9,102 nt of DNA, from the NCBI GenBank assembly GCA_964346185.1, contig CAYFTR010000042.1, positions 1 through 9,102 of the forward strand. Reading direction: 5' to 3'. Under the pieces are notes generated by a model. That model was not told where the DNA came from, made no database searches, and worked only from the letters and a program-made list of their open reading frames with translations. Position numbers and translations under genes: made by a program. Positions 1 to 7,192 of the stretch are shown one piece after another. The DNA is from JAAYJS01 sp964346185. Its GTDB lineage: Bacteria > Bacillota > Clostridia > Eubacteriales > Eubacteriaceae. Numbering within the stretch: position 1 is the stretch's first letter; each line of letters opens with the position of its first letter.

Positions 1-18
1 GATTGGACTTAAAATGAA

Positions 19-444
19 TTAGCGGTTTGCCGGACCGGATCCGTCGCAAACGCCGGTGCCGTTGGCACAAACGCCTGTTCCGCTACCGTTACCGCCGACA
101 CCGTTTCTCGGACCGCTACCGTCGCCCAAGCCGCCGGCACCTTGAGTACCCATGGGACCTGTACCGTCACAGGTGCCGTTACCGTAACCGTTGCCTTGGC
201 CGCTACCGTCGCAAACACCGTCACAATTGGCTTGACGTTCTTTCATAGCTTGTATTCTTTGGTCGGCTTCTTCCTGAGTAAGGCGACCGTCCGCAACACA
301 GGTTTCCATGCGTTCCTGCAAACGTGCCAGTTTTTCCTCTTGAGAAAGACCGCTGTTGCCGTTACCTGCAAAAACCGTTAGGCCGGTGCCCACAATTAAT
401 GCGATTAAACCGATGGTTAATAATATTCTTAATTTAGATTTCAT
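19..444 (-). CDS. Secreted Gly/Cys-rich small protein with DUF2680-like helical segment
   Basis: This 141-residue protein has an N-terminal signal peptide: a basic MKSKLR start, a hydrophobic core to about residue 24 and a likely cleavage site after VFA (about residue 26). Residues 33-73 are charged and helical (SQEEKLARLQERME, then LTQEEADQRIQAMKER), resembling the DUF2680/YckD type and, loosely, Spy/CpxP-like envelope proteins. Residues 74-141 are low-complexity Gly/Asn/Thr/Ser with four copies of a G-x-C/G-D-G-S/T-G-P/Q unit. Cysteines lie at 49, 74, 78, 92, 126 and 133. The ATG at 442-444 is preceded by AGGAGG at 453-458. The gene diverges from the two-component operon, so it may be a target of that system. 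An extracytoplasmic structural or metal/redox role is possible, but I do not recognise a defined function. The gene call is firm; the family assignment is tentative. Confidence 0.8.
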   Translation of the reverse strand: MKSKLRILLTIGLIALIVGTGLTVFAGNGNSGLSQEEKLARLQERMETCVADGRLTQEEADQRIQAMKERQANCDGVCDGSGQGNGYGNGTCDGTGPMGTQGAGGLGDGSGPRNGVGGNGSGTGVCANGTGVCDGSGPANR

Positions 445-469
445 AGTTGTTTCCTCCTGTTCTATGATC

Positions 470-498
470 TTGACCCTATGATAAACCCTTTATATGTC
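470..498 (+). promoter_or_regulatory. Candidate promoter of the two-component operon with 12-bp direct repeat
   Basis: TTGACC (470-475) is a five-of-six -35 match. A weak -10, TATGTC (493-498), lies 17 bp downstream; TATATG (491-496) is an alternative. The same stretch contains a tandem 12-bp direct repeat, ACCCTATGATAA (473-484) and ACCCTTTATATG (485-496), resembling the spaced direct repeats bound by OmpR/PhoB-type dimers. This assignment comes only from reading the sequence. Confidence 0.3.
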
Positions 499-501
499 AT
501 T

Positions 502-555
502 ATTGTGTTTTTAAAAAGTTTTTTGCAAGACTTTTTGCCATCTAAAAAACACAAT
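502..555. repeat. Inverted repeat enclosing a 12-bp-spaced direct repeat
   Basis: ATTGTGTTTTT (502-512) is an exact inverted copy of AAAAACACAAT (545-555). Between them TTTTTGC occurs twice, at 520-526 and 532-538, exactly 12 bp apart. The element lies in the intergenic region shared by the divergent Gly-rich gene and the response regulator, just upstream of the regulator's ribosome binding site. It could be an operator for the encoded OmpR-type regulator or a leader hairpin. The symmetry is visible; the function is inferred. Confidence 0.45.
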
Positions 556-586
556 GCGTCAGTACACTGCTTTAAGGAGGTGTCAC

Positions 587-1298
587 ATGACAAAAATACT
601 GATCGCCGACGATCATCAAAAAATTTTGGAAATACTCAGCGAATATGCAAAAAAAGAAGGCTATGAGGTTTTAACGGCAACCAACGGCGACGATGCCCTG
701 GAGCGAGCCCTTAACGAAAAACCGGATATTGTTTTACTGGATGTTATGATGCCAAAAAAAGACGGCTTCGAAGTTTGTCGGGAAATCCGTAAGTCCTCGA
801 TGATCCCTGTCATTATGATTACCGCCCGGGGGGAAGACTTCGAAAAAATAATGGGTCTGGATATCGNNNNNNNNNNNNNNNNNNNNNNNNNNNNNNNNNN
901 NNNNNNNNNNNNNNNCCTTTTCTCCCGGAGAGGTGATGGCCCGCGTGCGTGCCCTGTTAAGACGAACGGAAGAAACGGAACACCGTCAGGACAGGGTTCT
1001 TAAATTAAAAAACCTGACCATTCACCTGGATCGCTTTGAAACCACCGTTGACGATGTCGTCGTACCTCTCACAAAAAAAGAAGTGGAAATGCTGTGGCTC
1101 TTTGCAAACTATCCCGGAAAAGTGTTTACCCGCGACAATCTGTTGGACTCTCTGTGGGGGATCGATTATTACGGCGACAGCCGAACCGTCGACTCCCACA
1201 TCAAACGGCTCAGAGCCAAACTCAAAGAACAGCCCCACCCGGAATGGGACATTGTAACGGTGCGCGGTGTGGGTTATAAACTGGAGATGACACCGTGA
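587..1298 (+). CDS. OmpR/PhoB-family response regulator, interrupted by an assembly gap
   Basis: This is a DNA-binding response regulator. The receiver domain starts MTKILIADDH, with acidic pocket D8/D9, phospho-acceptor D52 in LLDVMMP, and T79 in MITAR. The sequence breaks off after GLDI (residue 93) into Ns. It resumes in a different frame at FSPGEVMARVRALLRR, which follows the conserved Lys-Pro of the receiver. The C-terminal winged helix contains LTKKEVEML, SRTVDSHIKRLRAKLK and VRGVGYKLE, typical of the OmpR/PhoB class. The ATG at 587 is chosen because AAGGAGGTG lies at 574-582; an in-frame ATG at 554 has no such site. If the missing piece is the usual nine-residue link ending in K-P, the protein is about 228 residues, normal for the family. 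The stop overlaps the kinase start, so the two are translationally coupled. The frame change reflects gap length, not a true frameshift. Confidence 0.9.
867..915. other. Assembly gap (49 Ns) inside the response regulator
   Basis: A run of 49 undetermined bases splits the receiver domain. The flanks are GLDI plus the first base of a Gly codon on the left, and CC followed by the Phe codon of K-P-F on the right. A standard G-A-D-D-Y-x-x-K-P link would need 24 bases, and 49 is out of frame by one. The N run is therefore probably a placeholder or a mis-sized estimate. Confidence 0.95.
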
Positions 1299-2776
1299 TA
1301 CGCTCATTAGCCGCCAAAATGGTTTTAGCATTTTCGCTGATTTTAATCTTTTTTTCCGTTGTTATCGGTACGGCTTTCAATTACATGTTTGCCAAAAACA
1401 CCGCCGAACTCCAATTGACGCAGGTAAAAGAGCAGGGGACGGCTATCGCCGGAGTTGTATCAAACTATTTGGAAACCGAAAATCATACGGAACACACTAC
1501 CGTCGTCGGAGGACGGGGTATGGGGCAAAACGGCATGGGTCAAGGAGTCGAAAAATTGCTGACAACCCTGGACGCCATGACCAGCGGCGAAATTTGGATT
1601 ATCGACGATCAAGCCCAAAGTATCACCTTCGGTCCTCAAGGTAAAACCCTCTCCTACGGTGAATTGCCGAAAGGTGCCGAACAGATGATTCGCCAAATAT
1701 TTGAAGGGCAAATAACCACAGGTGAAGCCTTTAACACCCTGATGACGGAAGAAAACATCACCCTCGGGGTGCCGGTTTATAACCGAAACGGCGATGCCGT
1801 TATCGCCGGTGTTTTATTACATACGCCGGTTAAAGGAATGGAACAGGCCACCCGGGATGGCAACAATATTTTATGGATGTCCCTGGCGGTTGCTTTCGCA
1901 TTATCCGTTGTTGTGACTTTGCTTTTTGTATCCCGTTTAACCCAACCGTTAAAACAAATGGAAAAGACGGCAAAGACCCTAACCGCCGGGGACTACACCG
2001 CCAGAACCGGCATCACCCAAAGGGATGAAATCGGATCTCTTGCCGGGAGTTTGGATGTGTTTGCCGAACGGTTGGAAGAGGCCCAAAGGGAAAGTCGAGC
2101 CCAAGAGCAGGCACGTAGAGATTTTATTTCCGGCATATCCCACGAGTTGCGTACGCCGATTACCGTTATGCGGGCATCCCTGGAATCTCTCATTGACGGG
2201 GTGATTACCGACCCCGCACAGGTTGAGGACAACTACCGACAACTCAATGAAGAGGGCAAGCAATTGGAGCGTTTAGTCAACGACCTGTTGGAATTAACGC
2301 GGCTGCAAAACCCCGGATTCTCCTTAAACATCGAAAGGGTGGATTTTCAACAGGTTTTGTCCGACACGGTGCGTATGGCAAAAGCCATCGCCCGGGATAA
2401 AAATATTCGCATAATTAAAAAAGTACCCGAGGGAGAGGTGCTGCTAAGCGGAGACTATGGCCGTTTACGGCAATTGGTGACTATTTTACTGGACAATGCC
2501 GTCAAATATTCCGACGTCGACAGCGAGGTGCTTTTAAAACTGACTGTCGACGGGAACAAAGCGATACTGGAAGTGATTGATCGCGGTGTGGGTATCGCGG
2601 AAGAAGATGTTAAAAAAATATTTGATCGATTTTTTCATAAAGGAGGCGGTACCGGATTGGGTTTGCCCATTGCTCGGGAAATTGCCGATCGCCATCACGG
2701 TAGTCTGACCTGCAAAAGTACCCTCGGAGAAGGTACAACCTTTCGGTTGATTTTGCCTGTTCAAAAAGACTCGTAA
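1295..2776 (+). CDS. Membrane sensor histidine kinase (HAMP-HisKA-HATPase)
   Basis: This 493-residue kinase is the partner of the upstream response regulator. Its GTG start (1295-1297) overlaps the regulator stop in GTGA, with GGAG at 1283-1286. A membrane helix at about residues 9-31 is followed by an extracytoplasmic sensor region of about 155 residues, then a second helix at about 192-213, a HAMP linker at about 214-268, and the HisKA domain with H283 in SGISHELRTPI. The ATPase domain shows the N box (N401 in LLDNAVKY), G1 box DRGVGI (from D429), F box FDRFF (443-447) and G2 box GGGTGLGL (450-457). Only His-Lys separates the F and G2 boxes, so the ATP lid is unusually short. The sensor region carries a Gly/Met-rich loop (residues 72-84, GGRGMGQNGMGQG), recalling the divergent Gly-rich protein. 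The ligand is unknown. The kinase assignment is firm. Confidence 0.95.
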   Translation: MIRSLAAKMVLAFSLILIFFSVVIGTAFNYMFAKNTAELQLTQVKEQGTAIAGVVSNYLETENHTEHTTVVGGRGMGQNGMGQGVEKLLTTLDAMTSGEIWIIDDQAQSITFGPQGKTLSYGELPKGAEQMIRQIFEGQITTGEAFNTLMTEENITLGVPVYNRNGDAVIAGVLLHTPVKGMEQATRDGNNILWMSLAVAFALSVVVTLLFVSRLTQPLKQMEKTAKTLTAGDYTARTGITQRDEIGSLAGSLDVFAERLEEAQRESRAQEQARRDFISGISHELRTPITVMRASLESLIDGVITDPAQVEDNYRQLNEEGKQLERLVNDLLELTRLQNPGFSLNIERVDFQQVLSDTVRMAKAIARDKNIRIIKKVPEGEVLLSGDYGRLRQLVTILLDNAVKYSDVDSEVLLKLTVDGNKAILEVIDRGVGIAEEDVKKIFDRFFHKGGGTGLGLPIAREIADRHHGSLTCKSTLGEGTTFRLILPVQKDS

Positions 2777-2778
2777 CA

Positions 2779-2827
2779 AAAAATCAAAAGAATCCTATTG
2801 TCAATCAATAGGATTCTTTTGATTTTT
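2779..2827. terminator. Bidirectional terminator, perfect 22-bp arms
   Basis: AAAAATCAAAAGAATCCTAT plus TG (2779-2800) pairs perfectly with 2806-2827 around a five-base loop. The outer A/T run gives a T-tail on either strand, so the hairpin can stop both the two-component operon and the convergent symporter operon. It starts two bases after the kinase stop codon, and its right arm overlaps the symporter stop codon (2826-2828). Confidence 0.9.
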
Positions 2828-4409
2828 ATTTAAATTGATTTTCAGATAGTTCACATGCATTGTAAATCTTGCTGAACGTCTCATCATAATCTTTACAGAA
2901 CCATACCTTAAAAATACCTAGGGGAACTTTTTTATGCTGTGTTAACCGACTGCCAAGAATCATAAAAACAAAACCGGTAATGATTCCGGGTATAATCGGG
3001 TGTATGTTTGCAAATTCTTCAGTACCGGTAAGTGAAATCAGATAAATGACTATATAGACGGTAAACCCGCCCAGGCTTGAAAGTAATGCACCGGTTGCCG
3101 TTGCTTTTTTCCAAAACAATCCGAAAATAAAGGGTATTATATAAGTAACGGCAAAGCCTCCTGTTCCTAATATGAGAATTTTTTGTGCTAACTGTGTCGG
3201 ATTCCAAGCGATGGCTAAGGCTGCTACAGCAACAATAATGAGAACCGCCAGGTTAATCCGTCTTAATTGTCTATCCTCAATATTGGGATTAAAACAATCT
3301 TTGTATAAGTCTTGTACAATTAACCCCGATGAAATAATCAACATACTGGCTACGGATGATTGAATGGCGGCAAAAACCCCGGATATAATTACTCCGGACA
3401 TCCAATTCGGTAAGTATTTGGTAGAGAGATACAAGAACTGATAATCTGCATTTGTGATGTTTTGATTTAAAGAATAGGTAATGGGACCGGTACTCGCCAT
3501 GATGAGGTTTATCAATAACAGAATAAAACCGCCAAGGATTGATGCTCTTATCATAGATTTTGTATCATTATGCAACATCGCACTTTGCATAATGGAGGGG
3601 CTACCGATATTTCCCCAACCTGTTACCAAAATCAGTCCCAAGGCATGTAATGGCGGAAAAATTCTGATGTCCAATAAATCGGGATTGGTACGATTTACAA
3701 ATTCCATGGCGTTTTGCATACTACCGTGGTTTTGAATAACAGCGTTGTAAACACCGTAAGTCAGCATTATGACGGATACAATCATAAAGACACCTTGAAT
3801 AACGGCGATCTTTGCCATTGATTTGTAACCTCCCGCTAAGGAATAAATTAAAATAACCAATGCGGATACCAATAAACCGATTTGATAACCGGTTTCTCCC
3901 ATGACGGCACCGAAAACTTTAGCGGCTGCTAAAAATTGGCCGCCCGCTATAACGGTTAAGAAAATAACGCCGCAAAGAGACAAGACGATGGCGACTGCCT
4001 TTGATTGAAAACGATGATGGATTAATTGAACGGAAGTCGTTGCATTCAATCTGTTTTTCATAATGGCAAATTTTTTACCATAGGTGCCGTAAACAACAAA
4101 GTTTTGAATAAATAGAGTAAAGCATACAATAGAGTAGATAAAACCGACTTGGTAAGTATATCCGGGACCACTGACCATGGTACCGCCTGCCATGGCGGTT
4201 GTTGCCGATATCATTCCGATTTCAAATCCGTTCAATCCTCCGCCTCCAGTTAGAAATGATGCAAAATTATTATTTTGATTAAATTTACTTTGGTATTTAA
4301 CGTAAAAGCCCATTCCCACTATTATAAGAGAATAGATGATAAAGACAATTAAAATGGAACGTTGTGTTGAACCCTCTATCCAAAAGCCTGCCAGTTCAAT
4401 TCCTCTCAT
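2826..4409 (-). CDS. Sodium:solute symporter (SSS family), PanF-like
   Basis: This 527-residue membrane protein has about 13 predicted helices, the usual SSS count. An SSS signature is seen near residues 55-85 (GGGGLNGFEIGM followed by GGTMVSGPG), and the second conserved region reads GGYKSMAKIAVIQG. The usual family motif there is T/N-D-x-x-Q-G; here the Asp position is Ala202, with Gln205 kept. Later helices contain GVFAAIQSSVASMLIISSG and GTGGFAVTYIIPFIFGLFW, both typical of the family. It probably couples Na+ entry to uptake of an organic solute. Pairing with a YhdT-like gene points to the PanF (pantothenate) branch, but the true substrate cannot be read from sequence. The ATG at 4407-4409 has GGAGG at 4418-4422 and overlaps the upstream gene by 14 bp. 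The divergent LysR protein is the likely regulator. Confidence 0.9.
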   Translation of the reverse strand: MRGIELAGFWIEGSTQRSILIVFIIYSLIIVGMGFYVKYQSKFNQNNNFASFLTGGGGLNGFEIGMISATTAMAGGTMVSGPGYTYQVGFIYSIVCFTLFIQNFVVYGTYGKKFAIMKNRLNATTSVQLIHHRFQSKAVAIVLSLCGVIFLTVIAGGQFLAAAKVFGAVMGETGYQIGLLVSALVILIYSLAGGYKSMAKIAVIQGVFMIVSVIMLTYGVYNAVIQNHGSMQNAMEFVNRTNPDLLDIRIFPPLHALGLILVTGWGNIGSPSIMQSAMLHNDTKSMIRASILGGFILLLINLIMASTGPITYSLNQNITNADYQFLYLSTKYLPNWMSGVIISGVFAAIQSSVASMLIISSGLIVQDLYKDCFNPNIEDRQLRRINLAVLIIVAVAALAIAWNPTQLAQKILILGTGGFAVTYIIPFIFGLFWKKATATGALLSSLGGFTVYIVIYLISLTGTEEFANIHPIIPGIITGFVFMILGSRLTQHKKVPLGIFKVWFCKDYDETFSKIYNACELSENQFK

Positions 4410-4728
4410 CTTTTAAACCTCCGTTACTAATTTCTTTAGCATCTAAACTGAAATGTTTACTTTTCTTTGAATTAAATATTAGCATCACAACAAAAGTAAA
4501 GAGAATAACGGCGGTCGATACAATAAACCATGGTGGAAATCCTAGAAAATAAGTCATCTCTTTGACTTGTATGGGGCAAAATAAATACCCTAAGCCCAAA
4601 GCCAAAAACATAGTGGCCCAAACCATAGTCTGTGCAAAAATGGCTTCTTTTTTACAGAGTATAAAACGTCTGTCTTCTTCTTTTTTATACGCATCAACAT
4701 TGTAATTGCGGTTGTAGTTATTATTCAT
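4396..4728 (-). CDS. DUF997/YhdT-like small membrane protein, symporter partner
   Basis: This 110-residue protein has an N-terminal hydrophilic Asn/Tyr-rich stretch, then DRRFILCKKEAIFA and two membrane helices (about residues 29-50 and 65-85), joined by a loop with LGFPPWF. The KEA motif before helix 1 and the GFPPWF motif before helix 2 match my recollection of the DUF997/YhdT family, which in E. coli is encoded directly before panF. Here too it precedes an SSS symporter and overlaps it by 14 bp, suggesting coupled translation and an accessory role in the transporter. The ATG at 4726-4728 follows AGGAGGA (4734-4740). The two Cys residues are not in an obvious motif. It is longer than E. coli YhdT at both ends. 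Confidence 0.8.
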   Translation of the reverse strand: MNNNYNRNYNVDAYKKEEDRRFILCKKEAIFAQTMVWATMFLALGLGYLFCPIQVKEMTYFLGFPPWFIVSTAVILFTFVVMLIFNSKKSKHFSLDAKEISNGGLKDERN

Positions 4729-4781
4729 AAAATTCCTCCTTTTGTTTCATAAAACACACATTTCCGGCGTTTAAAGTGTTG

Positions 4782-4799
4782 TCGAATTTATAAATTTGA
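4782..4799. promoter_or_regulatory. Near-perfect 18-bp palindrome, likely LysR operator
   Basis: TCGAATTTATAAATTTGA is symmetric except for one base pair and contains the perfect 12-mer AATTTATAAATT. It lies between the divergent lysR and symporter operons and overlaps the -35 hexamer of the lysR promoter. LysR-type proteins commonly bind a dyad in such a position to repress themselves and activate the divergent target. The identity of the binding protein is inferred. Confidence 0.55.
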
Positions 4800-4824
4800 C
4801 ATAAGGTATCCCAAGCTATAAAAT
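4796..4824 (+). promoter_or_regulatory. Sigma-A-type promoter of the lysR gene
   Basis: A perfect -35 TTGACA (4796-4801) is separated by 17 bp from TAAAAT (4819-4824), a five-of-six -10 match. The start codon follows 40 bp downstream. The palindrome at 4782-4799 covers the first bases of the -35, consistent with autorepression. Confidence 0.7.
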
Positions 4825-4864
4825 ATTAATCAAATCTATAAATAAAATTGATAGGTATAGAAAT

Positions 4865-5755
4865 ATGGAACTTACCCAATTAAAACAATTTAAAGCAATC
4901 GCTGAATGTGAAAACTTAACAGAGGCTTCGGAAAGATTGCACATATCGCAACCTGCACTGAGCATGAGCTTAAAAAAATTAGAGGACGAGTTAGGTGTAC
5001 AACTTTTTGACAGGGTAAAAAAATACATTTATTTAAATGAAGCGGGTAGAACCGTTTTGACCTACGTCAACCATATTTTACATAGTCTCAAAGAGATGAC
5101 AACAGCTATCGAACCCTTTAAAGATATCAAACAAAATTCTGTAAAAATAACCTCATCTCTCACATCGGTTTTACGATATTTTATCCCTTTAGTTAATAAG
5201 CATTACCCCAATGCACTTATCGATTCGATGCTGGTAGATGAAAAGGAAATCGGTAGTAGTTTAATTGACGGCTTTTCAGATATAGCTTTGTCACCTCGAA
5301 AAATCAACAACATCGATGTTGAGTCTATCCCCTTATTTGAAGAAAGGTTTTATATCGGTATTCCCTTTAAGCATCCTTATTATACATTTGACGATACAAA
5401 CATATCTTTATCTGACTTTGACGGTCAAGAATTCTTAAGGTTAAGAGGTTCAGGTTATTTATCTAAATATATTGATGATTCTTTAAACAAAAATAAGATT
5501 CATTTTAATTTTTATTACCAAAATGATCCGCTCATTTACTACGAAATGCTCAAAGATGCCAATTACTTGATCACAACAACGACCTTGGGAAACCTCTATT
5601 ATTTTAATAAGGAAACCTTGTCAAAATATCGCTTTGTGCCGATTACTTATGGGAATTCAAAATTTACAATTTATATGGCTTATCAAGTTAAAAATAAAAA
5701 AAGCTTACAATCCTATCTCGATTTTTTAGTTACCAAGGGAAAGGAATTGGTTTAG
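4865..5755 (+). CDS. LysR-family transcriptional regulator
   Basis: This 296-residue protein has normal LysR length. The N-terminal winged helix-turn-helix (about residues 1-60) reads MELTQLKQFKAIAE, then LTEASERLHISQPALSMSLK, then LEDELGVQLFDR, the classic LysR pattern. A linker helix follows, and an effector-binding domain of about 205 residues occupies the rest. The ATG at 4865 begins exactly at the canonical LysR start, although only a weak purine-rich stretch precedes it. It diverges from the YhdT/symporter operon across a 136-bp region holding its promoter and a palindrome, so it probably controls that operon. It converges with the MFS gene. The inducer is unknown. The coding sequence is markedly AT-rich. 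Confidence 0.93.
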   Translation: MELTQLKQFKAIAECENLTEASERLHISQPALSMSLKKLEDELGVQLFDRVKKYIYLNEAGRTVLTYVNHILHSLKEMTTAIEPFKDIKQNSVKITSSLTSVLRYFIPLVNKHYPNALIDSMLVDEKEIGSSLIDGFSDIALSPRKINNIDVESIPLFEERFYIGIPFKHPYYTFDDTNISLSDFDGQEFLRLRGSGYLSKYIDDSLNKNKIHFNFYYQNDPLIYYEMLKDANYLITTTTLGNLYYFNKETLSKYRFVPITYGNSKFTIYMAYQVKNKKSLQSYLDFLVTKGKELV

Positions 5756-5793
5756 CAGATTACATAATAAATATTATAAAATCATTTTGGATA

Positions 5794-5829
5794 AAAGACG
5801 CTACAAAATTCTCGGTTTGTAGCGTCTTT
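5794..5829. terminator. Bidirectional terminator between lysR and the MFS gene
   Basis: AAAGACGCTACAAA (5794-5807) pairs perfectly with TTTGTAGCGTCTTT (5816-5829) around an eight-base loop. On the minus strand the stem is followed by TTTTAT, a tail suited to ending the MFS operon. On the plus strand the U-run lies mostly inside the stem, so termination of lysR is plausible but weaker. Confidence 0.8.
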
Positions 5830-5888
5830 AACAAGGATCAATACGACAAGTACAGTACAGCGTGGATTTGTTTATGTAGACATAGCTC

Positions 5889-7151
5889 TTAATTAGAGGC
5901 TTCTTTGGCGGTGTGTTTCTTATCATACTTGGTGTATACAAATATGGCTAAGATGGAACAGGCAATGCCGACAACACCTCCAAATGTGATTTTAGTTGTG
6001 GCGGTAGAGGCTCCGAACATTGCCAAAGCACCATATTTCAATGCGTAGGGTGTTAAAAAGGTTCCCAGGTTGACACAACCCTGAATAAGTGACAATGCAA
6101 CTGCAGAATATTTGGAGCCTGCCCGGACGGTACCTGCGGCATAAACCGTGGCAAAGGCATAGGTGTTACCTAATCCGCATAAAATAGCGGCAATATAAGC
6201 AGCTTCAACGGTGTGCCATTTAGTTAAAAGTAATAAACCCAGGCTTACTAGAAAATAGCCGAAAGGAACGGACCAGCTTTTTAAGTTTTTATTCAATAAA
6301 GAATAGGCGAGACCGCAGACGATCCCCATTGCTCGAATAATGGAGGTAGCAATCCCCGTTTGTACGGACGATCCGAGACTGTGTTCATCAATAATATACA
6401 CGGAAATATTTTGATTGTAGGCGGATACGGCAAAATAAAAAACCAATTGAAGCAATGCCATTGCGATCAAAATACCGGGTAATTCTTTGATACCTTTGAT
6501 AGAGTCGGCAAAAGATTCGTTTTCTCCTTTGTCGGCACCGCCTCCGATACCGTATTCTTCTTCGACCGGGGTGTACTTGGGAGCTATTATCAAAAACAGT
6601 AGAATTGCCGGAATGCAGGCAAGACCCATCCAATACGCTTGGGGCCAATTCATACCGTTATTGCCGGCAGCAATAATACCGCCAATATAAAATGCTACCA
6701 TGGAACCGCCGTTGGCAAATAAATTGTGAATTGCGATATATTTACCTCTGGTTTCCGGCTTTGTAAAATCCGCAACATAACCGATACCGATAACGGAAAA
6801 TGCACCTTGTGTGTAACCGGCGATGATAGCCGCAATAACCAACATCCAAAACGGTCCGTCACTTCCGATAAGTGCAAAGGTCATCATATAGATAAACACG
6901 GTTATCGGCATTAAGGCGACTAATATTTTTTTGCGAATTTTTAAACTGATCGGTCCCATCAATAAAGACACCGCAACGCCGATCATATTGGGGATTGTTA
7001 TTAATAATGTTATATTTTCAACGGATATGTCGCTGTAAGATCTGATGATGTATGCTAAAATGGCACTTGTAAAAAACTTCATGAGACAGACAAAAGCAAC
7101 AGAATAGTATCCGATTAATCCCTTTTTTGTGGATAGTGAATCATTAATCAT
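5889..7151 (-). CDS. MFS transporter, 12 membrane helices, substrate unknown
   Basis: This 420-residue major facilitator superfamily permease has about 12 hydrophobic segments. After helix 2 comes GPISLKIRKK, a degenerate form of the MFS motif A (G-x-x-x-D-R-x-G-R-R/K). After helix 4 comes ADFTKPETRGKYIAIHN, the common P-E-x-R-G-K loop. A hydrophilic central loop (around EEEYGIGGGADKGENES) separates the two six-helix halves. The ATG at 7149-7151 has GAGGT about 8 bases upstream. It is transcribed after the URO-D-like gene across a 41-bp gap with no terminator, so the two probably form one operon. The transporter may then import the substrate, or export a product, of that enzyme. No close family is recognised, and the substrate cannot be inferred. 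Confidence 0.88.
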   Translation of the reverse strand: MINDSLSTKKGLIGYYSVAFVCLMKFFTSAILAYIIRSYSDISVENITLLITIPNMIGVAVSLLMGPISLKIRKKILVALMPITVFIYMMTFALIGSDGPFWMLVIAAIIAGYTQGAFSVIGIGYVADFTKPETRGKYIAIHNLFANGGSMVAFYIGGIIAAGNNGMNWPQAYWMGLACIPAILLFLIIAPKYTPVEEEYGIGGGADKGENESFADSIKGIKELPGILIAMALLQLVFYFAVSAYNQNISVYIIDEHSLGSSVQTGIATSIIRAMGIVCGLAYSLLNKNLKSWSVPFGYFLVSLGLLLLTKWHTVEAAYIAAILCGLGNTYAFATVYAAGTVRAGSKYSAVALSLIQGCVNLGTFLTPYALKYGALAMFGASTATTKITFGGVVGIACSILAIFVYTKYDKKHTAKEASN

Positions 7152-7192
7152 AAATTTAACCTCAAATTCTTTTTTATTCTACTTGAAGCGAA

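Noticed and set aside
19..250. CRISPR or non-coding tandem repeat array
   Set aside because: The repeats vary and have no fixed unit or unique spacers. They are codon-phased Gly-rich coding repeats.
9..381. Open frames on both strands inside the Gly-rich gene
   Set aside because: They arise from the stop-poor Gly/Thr repeat coding sequence and have no ribosome binding sites. The signal peptide and AGGAGG support only the minus-strand frame.
554..556. Upstream ATG for the response regulator
   Set aside because: It adds eleven residues not found in receiver domains. The AAGGAGGTG at 574-582 places the start at 587.
933..1298. Separate short gene for the DNA-binding half of the regulator
   Set aside because: It is the second half of the same protein; the frame change is explained by the mis-sized N run.
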